Source: Amycolatopsis thermophila (GTDB lineage: Bacteria > Actinomycetota > Actinomycetes > Mycobacteriales > Pseudonocardiaceae). Taken from it: a stretch of 64,000 nt of DNA. The stretch is taken from assembly GCF_030814215.1 (NCBI RefSeq), contig NZ_JAUSUT010000001.1, positions 4,774,001 through 4,838,000 of the forward strand. Reading direction: 5' to 3'. Positions 32,674 to 39,266 of the stretch are shown here, piece by piece. The stretch's first letter is position 1, and each line of letters opens with the position of its first letter. The notes beneath the pieces were generated by a model. The model did not search any database. It was not told the DNA's origin and saw only the letters and a program-made list of their open reading frames with translations. Made by a program: the position numbers and the translations under genes.

Positions 32674-33525
32674 ATGGGCACGATCGCCGTCACCGGGGCC
32701 ACCGGTCAGCTGGGTGCGCGGGTTTCCGCGCTGCTCGCCGAGCGGGGTGTCGCGCAGCGGCTGTGCGTGCGCGACCCGGCGCGGGCGCCGGAGGCCGCGG
32801 GCGCCGAGGTCGTCGCGACCAGGTACGAGGACACGGCCGGCTTCCGGGACGCGCTGTCCGGCGTCTCGACGCTGTTCCTGGTGTCCGGTCACGAGGGGCC
32901 GGAGCGGATGGACCTGCACCGCAGCGCCGTGCGGGCCGCCGCCGAGGCCGGGGTCGGCCGCGTCGTCTACACCTCGTTCCTCGGCGCGGCCCCGCTGGCG
33001 ACGTTCACCTTCGCCCGCGAGCACGCCGAGACCGAGCGGCTCATCCGGGAGTCGGGGATGCGGCTGACGGCCCTGCGCAACACCCTGTACGCGGACGTCG
33101 CACCGCATTTCGTCGGCTCCGACGGCGTGCTGCGCGGCCCGGCCGCGGACGGGCGGCTGGCGTGGGTGGCGCGGCAGGACGTGGCGCGGCTGGCCGTGGA
33201 GTGCCTGCTCGACGACGCACACGCCGACCAGGTCTACGACGTCACCGGCCCGGAGGCGATCGACCTGGACGAGACCGCGGCACTGCTGAGCGAGGTGTCC
33301 GGCCGGGAGATCACCTACCACGCCGAGACGCTCGACGAGGCGCGCGCGTCCCGGGCGGGCGCCCAGCCGTGGCAGATCGACGGCTGGGTCGGGTCGTACG
33401 CGGCGATCGCGACCGGCGAGGTGGCGGTCACCAGCCACACGATCGAGCACGTCACCGGCCGCCGCCCGTGGACGTTCGCCGAGTTCCTCGCGGCGGAACC
33501 CCAGGCGTGGGCGCACCTGAAGTGA
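32674..33525 (+). CDS. NmrA/atypical SDR NAD(P)-binding protein
   Basis: 283 residues from the ATG at 32674, with AGAAGGAGG upstream. The N-terminal motif VTGATGQLG is the GxxGxxG of atypical SDRs (NmrA/quinone oxidoreductase 2 type). YTSFLGAAPLATFTFAREHA resembles QOR2 quinone reductases. It closes the MarR-linked operon and may reduce a quinone made by the hydroxylase (inference). Confidence 0.87.
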   Translation: MGTIAVTGATGQLGARVSALLAERGVAQRLCVRDPARAPEAAGAEVVATRYEDTAGFRDALSGVSTLFLVSGHEGPERMDLHRSAVRAAAEAGVGRVVYTSFLGAAPLATFTFAREHAETERLIRESGMRLTALRNTLYADVAPHFVGSDGVLRGPAADGRLAWVARQDVARLAVECLLDDAHADQVYDVTGPEAIDLDETAALLSEVSGREITYHAETLDEARASRAGAQPWQIDGWVGSYAAIATGEVAVTSHTIEHVTGRRPWTFAEFLAAEPQAWAHLK

Positions 33526-33629
33526 CCTGCGCGCGAAACGTTCAGCGTGCTGACGGTGGCCTTCACGCTCCCCGGAACCGGTGACTATCATCGAGACCCG
33601 AGAAGATCAACCCCCGAGAGGCACCGCGC

Positions 33630-33905
33630 ATGGCGTCGGAGAGACCGGCATCCCCCTCGGTCGACCGCACGCTGACCGTGCTGGAGACCCTTGTCGAGGC
33701 CGGTGAGGGCCTCACCCTCACCGCGCTGGCGCGTGCCACCGAAATCCCGCTGGCCACCTGCGCGTCGATCGTCTACACCCTGGAAAGCCGCGGGTACGCC
33801 CGCCGCCGGGTGGTCGGCCGCAGCCACTTCTGGCGCGCCACGCCCCGGCTGTACGAGGTCGCCGCGCCACTGGCCGGCCAGGCGCTGCCGGCGCGGCCGG
33901 GATGA
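33630..33905 (+). CDS. IclR-type DNA-binding domain only (truncated regulator)
   Basis: 91 residues: the N-terminal winged helix of an IclR protein (SVDRTLTVLETLVEAGEGLT, ATEIPLATCASIVYTLE) but no effector domain. It stops in a Pro-rich tail whose codons overlap the ATG of the antiporter gene (33902). A GAGAGG ribosome site precedes the ATG. A candidate promoter lies at about 33562-33591 (TTCACG-N18-TATCAT). It could be a remnant or a functional short repressor coupled to the antiporter. Confidence 0.72.
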   Translation: MASERPASPSVDRTLTVLETLVEAGEGLTLTALARATEIPLATCASIVYTLESRGYARRRVVGRSHFWRATPRLYEVAAPLAGQALPARPG

Positions 33906-35752
33906 TCGTCGCCCTCGAGCTGGCCGCGCTCGTCGTCGCCGTCCTGGCCGTCTCCGGTATCGCGCAGCGGCTGAACTGGTCCCCGCCGTTGCTGCTCGTC
34001 CTGACCGGTGTCGCGGCCTCGTTCGTGCCCGGCGTGCCGGACTACCACCTCGACCCCGAGGTCGTCCTCGTCGGCCTGCTGCCCCCACTGCTGTACGCCA
34101 CCGCGATCCGCACACCGCTGTTCGACTTCCGCGCCAACCGCCTGCCGATCGCCGCGCTGTCGGTCGGGCTCGTCGTGTTCACCACGCTCGCCGTGGGCTG
34201 GGTGGTGTGGCTCATCGTGCCCGGGATCCCGCTGGCGGCCGGGTTCGCGCTCGGCGCGGTCGTCGCCCCGCCGGACGCGGTCGCGGCCACGGCCGTGGGC
34301 AGGCGGGTCGGCATGCCACGCCAGATCGTGCGCATCCTCGAGGGCGAGAGCCTGCTCAACGACGCCGCCGCGCTGGTCGGTCTGCGCACCGCCGTCGCCG
34401 CGATCGCCGGCGCCGTCAGCCTGTGGGAGGTCGGCGGCGACTTCCTGCTCGCCGCGGGCGCGGGAGCGGCGGTCGGCGGGCTGATCGGGTGGGCGGCCAG
34501 CGCGTTGCGGCGGCGGCTCACCGACCCGGTGGCCGACACGGCGTGGTCGTTCGTCATCCCGTTCGTGGCCTACCTGCCCGCCGAGGCGATCCACGGCTCC
34601 GGGGTGCTGGCGGTCGTGGTGGCCGGGCTGATCGTCGGGCACCAGATGCCGCGCCTGCTGTCCGGGCCGTCCCGCCTGGCCAGCAGGCTGAACTGGCGCA
34701 CCGTGCAGTTCCTGCTGGAGAACGTGGTCTTCCTGCTGATCGGACTGCAGGTGCGGCGCATCGTCGAGGAGGTCGGCCACGTCGGGCTGTCGGCCTGGAC
34801 GCTCGTGCTCATCTGCGCCGGTGTGCTGGCGGCGACGATCCTGACGCGGGTCGTGTGGGTCTTCGGGTACGGGTTCGTCAGCCGCCTGCGGCCGGGCGGC
34901 CGGACCCCGTGGTCGTACTTCGCGGTGATCTCGTGGGCGGGCATGCGCGGCGTGGTGACGCTCGCGGCCGCGTTCGTGCTGCCGGACGGCACGCCGGGAC
35001 GGCCGGTACTGGTGCTGGCCGCGTTCGTCGTCGTGGCCGGAACCCTGTTGCTGCACGGCATGACCCTGCCCGGGCTGGTGCGCCGGCTGAGCCTGCCGCC
35101 GCCCAACCCGGCCGAGGACGCCCTGCAGGAAGCGGCGCTGCTGCACGAAATGACGTCGGCGGGCCTGGCGCGGCTGGAGGAGATCCGGCGGCCGCAGGAC
35201 CCGCCGGAGGTCATCGACCGGTTGCGCGACAAGCAGTCCTACCGCTCGGACTCGGCGTGGGAGAACCTCGGCCGGGGCAGCGCACTGGAGGAGACCCCCA
35301 GCGACGCGTACCGTCGGCTGCGGGCCGAGATGCTGGAGGCCGAGCGGAGCGTCCTGCTGACGGCGCGGCACAACGGCACCGCGGACGACGAGGTGCTCCG
35401 GCGGGTGCTCGACGGGCTGGACATCGAGGAGTCGCTCCTGGAGCGACCCGAGGAGGAACCGGGCATGGAACGCGAACTGGACACCCCGGAGGCCACCGCG
35501 GGCACCTGCGTGCACCTGGAGACGGCGGGCGCGCCGGAGACGGACGCTTCGGGGTGCGTGGACTGCCTGCGCGAGGGCACGACGTGGGTGCACCTGCGGC
35601 TGTGCCTGGAATGCGGGCACGTCGGCTGCTGCGACTCGTCCCCGCGCAAGCACGCGACGCAGCACTTCCACGACACCCGCCACCCGGTGATCCGCAGCTA
35701 CGAGCCGGGGGAGAACTGGCGCTGGTGCTTCGTGGACGGGATCGTCGGCTGA
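33902..35752 (+). CDS. CPA1 Na+/H+ antiporter with C-terminal UBP-type zinc finger
   Basis: 616 residues. About 12 helices to residue 400 form a NhaP/NHE antiporter: ALGAVVAPPDAVAAT, EGESLLNDAAALV and GMRGVVTLAAAF hold the conserved acidic and PDA motifs. A helical cytosolic linker follows. Residues 536-616 form a UBP-type zinc finger: CVHLETAG, CVDCLREG, CLECGHVGCCDSS and HFHDTRHPVIRS supply the Cys/His ligands. In eukaryotes this finger binds free ubiquitin C-termini; in actinobacterial antiporters it probably binds another partner. Co-translated with the truncated IclR gene. Confidence 0.9.
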   Translation: MIVALELAALVVAVLAVSGIAQRLNWSPPLLLVLTGVAASFVPGVPDYHLDPEVVLVGLLPPLLYATAIRTPLFDFRANRLPIAALSVGLVVFTTLAVGWVVWLIVPGIPLAAGFALGAVVAPPDAVAATAVGRRVGMPRQIVRILEGESLLNDAAALVGLRTAVAAIAGAVSLWEVGGDFLLAAGAGAAVGGLIGWAASALRRRLTDPVADTAWSFVIPFVAYLPAEAIHGSGVLAVVVAGLIVGHQMPRLLSGPSRLASRLNWRTVQFLLENVVFLLIGLQVRRIVEEVGHVGLSAWTLVLICAGVLAATILTRVVWVFGYGFVSRLRPGGRTPWSYFAVISWAGMRGVVTLAAAFVLPDGTPGRPVLVLAAFVVVAGTLLLHGMTLPGLVRRLSLPPPNPAEDALQEAALLHEMTSAGLARLEEIRRPQDPPEVIDRLRDKQSYRSDSAWENLGRGSALEETPSDAYRRLRAEMLEAERSVLLTARHNGTADDEVLRRVLDGLDIEESLLERPEEEPGMERELDTPEATAGTCVHLETAGAPETDASGCVDCLREGTTWVHLRLCLECGHVGCCDSSPRKHATQHFHDTRHPVIRSYEPGENWRWCFVDGIVG

Positions 35753-35776
35753 GGGGGCGCCGGGCGGCGCCCCCTC
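35751..35776. terminator. bidirectional hairpin terminator
   Basis: A perfect 11-bp stem (GAGGGGGCGCC / GGCGCCCCCTC, 4-nt loop) between the antiporter stop (35752) and the aldehyde dehydrogenase stop (35784), so it can end both convergent transcripts. Confidence 0.75.
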
Positions 35777-35783
35777 GTGGCCG

Positions 35784-37244
35784 TCAGAACGGGTAGCCGG
35801 CCACGTCGCCACGCATCGTGACCCACCGGGTCTCGGTGAAGGCCTCGATGTTGGCCGCGGGGCCGCCGAAGCGGGAGCCCGTGCCGGAGTCGAACACGCC
35901 GCCGAACGGCGCCAGCGCCTCGTCGTTGACCGTCTGGTCGTTGATGTGCGCGATGCCGGTGGGGATCCGCTCCGCCAGCGCCAGGCCCTTCGCCACGTCC
36001 GCGGTGATGATGCCCAGCGACAGCCCGTACTCGCTCTCCGACGCCAGCTTCGCCGCCTCGTCCAGGGTCGAGAACTTCGCCACCGGCGCGACCGGGCCGA
36101 ACACCTCGTGGTCGTAGGCCGGCACCGACGGGCCGGCGCTGGCGAGCACGGTCGCCCGGTAGAACAGGTCCTCGTACGTGCCACCGGCGGCGACCTTCGC
36201 CCCGGCGTCCACGCTGGACGTCACCAGGCCGTGGATCTTGTCGCGCTGGCCGGCATCGATGATCGGGCCCAGGGCGACCTGCTCGGTGAACGGGTTGCCC
36301 ACGGGCAGGTGGTTCGCCTTGTCCGCCAGCCGGTCGACGTACTCGTCGTAGAGCGAGGCGTGCACCAGGTGCCGCCCGGTGGTCATGCAGATCTGGCCCT
36401 GGTGGAAGAACGACCCCCACGCGGCGGCGCTCATGGCCTGCTCCAGGTCGGCGTCGTCGAGCACGATCAGCGCCGAGTTGCCGCCCAGCTCCAGGTGCGC
36501 GCGCTTGAGGTGGCGCCCGGCCGATTCACCGACCGCGCGGCCGGCCGCCGTCGAGCCGGTGAACGAGATGACGCGGACGTGCTCGTCCTCGACCAGCGCC
36601 GCACCCACGTCCGGACCGCCGGGCAGCACGTGCAGCACCCCGGCTGGCAGCCCGGCCTCCTCGAAGACCCGCGCCAGCGCCACCCCGCCGCACACCGCGG
36701 TCCGCGGGTCCGGCTTGAGCACGACGGCGTTGCCCAGCGCCAGTGCGGGCGCGACCGAACGGATCGACAGGATCAGCGGCGCGTTGAACGGCGCGATCAC
36801 GCCCACCACCCCGGCCGGCACGCGGCGCGCCATGCTCAGCCGCGGCGCCTCGCTCGGCAGCACCTCGCCGGTCGGGTGCGAGGGCAGCGCGGCGGCTTCG
36901 TGGCACTCCTGTGCGGCCACGTGCAGTTCGAAGTCGGCCTTGCCGGGAATGCTGCCGGACTCCCGGATCAGCCAGTCCTTCAGCTCGGCGGCGTGCTGCT
37001 GCCACAGGTCGCCGGCGCGGCGCAGGACCGCTGCGCGTTCCTGGAACGAGGTCGCCGCCCACGCGCGCTGCGCCTCGGCGGCCGTCTTCGCGGACGCGGC
37101 CAGGTCCTCGGGCGAGGCGATGCCCACCCGGCCCAGCTCGTCACCGGTCGCCGGTTCGACGACCGCGGCGTCGCCGCCCGCCGCGCGCTCCCAGCTGCCG
37201 GTGAAGACGCGGCCCGTCCACTTCTCGTCGTCGAGAAAGCTCAC
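35784..37244 (-). CDS. vdh: vanillin-type aldehyde dehydrogenase
   Basis: 486 residues from the GTG at 37244, chosen because AGGAG lies 5 nt upstream. The aldehyde dehydrogenase signature is complete: catalytic Cys in FFHQGQICMTTGRH, general-base Glu in HLELGGNSALIV, NAD loop FTGSTAAGRAVGE. The N-terminus SFLDDEKWTGRVFTGSWER and the whole length match, from memory, the vanillin dehydrogenase of Amycolatopsis sp. ATCC 39116, which oxidises vanillin to vanillate. Benzaldehyde dehydrogenases are close relatives. It lies downstream of the HxlR gene, 170 bp away. If vanAB at 16.5-18.7 kb works on vanillate, the two steps join. Confidence 0.83.
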   Translation of the reverse strand: MSFLDDEKWTGRVFTGSWERAAGGDAAVVEPATGDELGRVGIASPEDLAASAKTAAEAQRAWAATSFQERAAVLRRAGDLWQQHAAELKDWLIRESGSIPGKADFELHVAAQECHEAAALPSHPTGEVLPSEAPRLSMARRVPAGVVGVIAPFNAPLILSIRSVAPALALGNAVVLKPDPRTAVCGGVALARVFEEAGLPAGVLHVLPGGPDVGAALVEDEHVRVISFTGSTAAGRAVGESAGRHLKRAHLELGGNSALIVLDDADLEQAMSAAAWGSFFHQGQICMTTGRHLVHASLYDEYVDRLADKANHLPVGNPFTEQVALGPIIDAGQRDKIHGLVTSSVDAGAKVAAGGTYEDLFYRATVLASAGPSVPAYDHEVFGPVAPVAKFSTLDEAAKLASESEYGLSLGIITADVAKGLALAERIPTGIAHINDQTVNDEALAPFGGVFDSGTGSRFGGPAANIEAFTETRWVTMRGDVAGYPF

Positions 37245-37414
37245 TGTCACTCCTGGTCGTGGCTCGTGCGCGGGTTTTCCGCCATCCTCCGGGGCTGGTC
37301 CGGCGACACCAGGGGGTCTTCCACTCACCGGAAGGCGGGCAAGCAGTCGCTCCACCAAGGACCAGAGGGGTGGGACGGCGGGCCGGGTCGGACGCCGGTC
37401 GGCGCGACGGCGGA

Positions 37415-38044
37415 TCAGGCGCTCGGGCGGGGGAAGCAGTGGGTGAACCGCTCGGCCACGCCGCGGTCGCCGGTGACGGACAGCGCCCCCGAGCGCTCGG
37501 CCTCCTCGAGCGGCGCGCCGAGGAACACCAGCGACCGCAGCGTGCGGGGGTCGGTCGCCAGCACCGCGTGCGGTTGGTCGGCGGCGCCCCGCCGGATCGA
37601 GAACTTCCCGGAATCGATCGTCGCGGTGAACGTGTCGTCGTCGAGGCGCAACTCCAGGTGGCAGTCCGGGCCGTCCTGGAACGTCGTCCGCAGCGCCAGG
37701 ACCAGGGCGTCCGCGCTCAGGTCCCTGCCCGCCGGCACCGGGCGCCGGCTGCCCCACCGCGCGAGCGCCAGCACGACCTCCTCCAGGTCGGCGCCCTGCT
37801 CGGTCAGCTCGTACACGCTGGTGCTCGCCGGCGGCCCCAGCTTCCGGCGCCGCACGACGCCGGCAGCCGCCAGCTCGCGCAACCGCTGCGACAGCACGTT
37901 CTGGCTGATCCCGGGCAGGGTGCGGCTCAGGTCGCGGAACCGCTTCGGCCCCAGCAGCAGCTCGCGCACCACCAGCAGCGCCCAGCGCTCGCCCACCGCG
38001 TCCAGCGCCCGCGCCACCCCGCAGGGGTCGTCGTAACTCCGCAC
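37415..38044 (-). CDS. HxlR-type regulator with C-terminal SCP2-like domain
   Basis: 209 residues. Residues 5-100 are an HxlR winged helix (ERWALLVVRELLLGPKRFRD, LPGISQNVLSQRLRELAAAG). The C-terminal 100 residues (DCHLELRLDDDTFTATID, then FSIRRGAADQPHAVL) look like an SCP2 sterol-carrier domain, a known HxlR-fusion and a possible ligand pocket. It is divergent from the PPOX gene, with the perfect palindrome 38074-38092 between them, and lies upstream of vdh. Confidence 0.9.
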   Translation of the reverse strand: MRSYDDPCGVARALDAVGERWALLVVRELLLGPKRFRDLSRTLPGISQNVLSQRLRELAAAGVVRRRKLGPPASTSVYELTEQGADLEEVVLALARWGSRRPVPAGRDLSADALVLALRTTFQDGPDCHLELRLDDDTFTATIDSGKFSIRRGAADQPHAVLATDPRTLRSLVFLGAPLEEAERSGALSVTGDRGVAERFTHCFPRPSA

Positions 38045-38073
38045 GAAAAAAATACTAGCGCAGTGACACTCGT

Positions 38074-38092
38074 TACTCCTAAATTAGGAGTA
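38074..38092. promoter_or_regulatory. perfect 19-bp palindrome, probable HxlR operator
   Basis: TACTCCTAA-A-TTAGGAGTA: 9-bp arms around one base. The right arm contains the AGGAG ribosome site, and its last base is the A of the ATG of the PPOX gene. It lies 30 bp from the HxlR start. The TACT...AGTA ends resemble those reported for some HxlR regulators (YodB/CatR group), from memory. Confidence 0.7.
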
Positions 38093-38586
38093 TGACGCCG
38101 CCACTCCGCCAAGGAGACCTCGCACTGCTCGACACGGACGTCGCGCGGCGGCTGCTCGCTTCGACCGAGCTGGCCCGCCTCGCCTACGTGGCCACCGACG
38201 GCACGCCCCGCGTGCTGCCGATGCTGTTCCACTGGAACGGACACGAAGTGGTCATGTCGACCTTCGCCGGCACCGCCAAGATCGCCGCGCTGCGCGCCCG
38301 CCCGGCTGTCGCGATCACGATCGACCGCGCCGGCCCGCCGCCGGAAGTGCTGCTGGTGCGCGGGAACGCGGTGGTGACCGACGTCGACGGCGTGGTGCCC
38401 GAGTACGCCGCCGCGCAGCACCGCTACTACGGCGAGCAGGGCGACGCCGGGGTCGCGGAACTGGACCGGCCCGGCCTGAAGATGGCGCGCATCGCGGTGC
38501 GGCCGGAGTGGGCCGGCACCTTCGATTTCCAGGAGCGGTTCCCGGGCGGCACCACGCCCGAGGAGTTCGCGCGGCGGGGGCGGTGA
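38092..38586 (+). CDS. pyridoxamine-phosphate-oxidase (PPOX)-fold flavin/F420 protein
   Basis: 164 residues. The split-barrel fold shows LARLAYVATDGTPRVLPMLF and VMSTFAGTAKIAALR, typical of PPOX-class proteins that bind FMN or F420. It starts inside the palindrome that also supplies its ribosome site, so operator binding should block both transcription and access. The alpha/beta hydrolase gene starts 1 bp after its stop. Probably an oxidative or electrophile-defence reductase (inference from the HxlR setting). Confidence 0.85.
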   Translation: MTPPLRQGDLALLDTDVARRLLASTELARLAYVATDGTPRVLPMLFHWNGHEVVMSTFAGTAKIAALRARPAVAITIDRAGPPPEVLLVRGNAVVTDVDGVVPEYAAAQHRYYGEQGDAGVAELDRPGLKMARIAVRPEWAGTFDFQERFPGGTTPEEFARRGR

Positions 38587-38587
38587 C

Positions 38588-39235
38588 ATGGCCACGTTCG
38601 TGCTGATCCCCGGCGCCGGCGGTCAGGCGTCCTACTGGCACCGGCTGGTGCCCGAGCTGACCGCGCGCGGCCACGAAGCGATCGCCGTCGGCCTGCCCGC
38701 CGGGGACGATTCGGCGGGCCTGCCCGAGTACGCCGACGTGGTGGCCGACTCGATCGGCGGCCGCGGCGACGTGGTCCTCGTCGCCCAGTCGATGGGCGGC
38801 TTCACCGCCCCACTCGTCTGCGAGCGCGTCCCCGTGCGGCTCCTGGTGCTGCTCAACGCCATGGTCCCGGTTCCCGGCGAGTCCGGCGGGCAGTGGTGGG
38901 CCACCACCGGCTACCGGGAGGCGCACCCGGAGGAGATGGACGTCGAACGCGACTTCTTCCACGACCTCCCGCCCGGCGTGCGGGCCGAGTTGCTGCGCGA
39001 GGGCGAGCCGCAGCAGTCGGGCACTCCCTTCGAGCAGCCGTGGCCGCTGGAGAAGTGGCCGGAGGTGCCCACGAGGTTCGTCCAGGGCCGCGACGACCGG
39101 TTCTTCCCGCTGGAGTTCCAGCGGCGGGTCGTGCGGGAGCGGCTGGGGCTGGAGCTGGACGAGGTGCCCGGTGGCCACCTGGCCGCGCTGAGCCGCCCGC
39201 GGGAGCTGGCCGACCTCCTGGCGTCCTGGTGTTGA
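38588..39235 (+). CDS. alpha/beta hydrolase
   Basis: 215 residues. VLIPGAGGQASYWHRLVPEL is the oxyanion-region motif, Ser68 in VAQSMGGF is the nucleophile, FVQGRDDRFFP supplies an Asp, and GGHLAAL the His. A salicylate-methylesterase-like small hydrolase; substrate unknown. It is co-transcribed with the PPOX gene (1-bp gap). Its TGA lies within the promoter of the next gene. Confidence 0.88.
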   Translation: MATFVLIPGAGGQASYWHRLVPELTARGHEAIAVGLPAGDDSAGLPEYADVVADSIGGRGDVVLVAQSMGGFTAPLVCERVPVRLLVLLNAMVPVPGESGGQWWATTGYREAHPEEMDVERDFFHDLPPGVRAELLREGEPQQSGTPFEQPWPLEKWPEVPTRFVQGRDDRFFPLEFQRRVVRERLGLELDEVPGGHLAALSRPRELADLLASWC

Positions 39236-39260
39236 CATCGCTTCGAACGCGTGTTCGACT
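39232..39260 (+). promoter_or_regulatory. SOS (LexA) box within a leaderless promoter
   Basis: TCGAAC-GCGT-GTTCGA at 39243-39258 is an exact match to the actinobacterial/mycobacterial LexA box (TCGAAC-N4-GTTCGA). It lies between a TTGACA -35 (39232-39237) and a weak TCGACT -10 (39255-39260, 17-bp spacing), which would place the start of transcription at about 39267, the GTG start codon of the radical SAM gene. LexA would block RNA polymerase here until DNA damage. Confidence 0.85.
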
Positions 39261-39266
39261 GAGGTG

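Noticed and set aside
30006-32702. 898-residue minus-strand ORF
   Set aside because: Shadow of the MBL and FAD hydroxylase genes, rich in Arg/His/Val as expected for an antisense frame.
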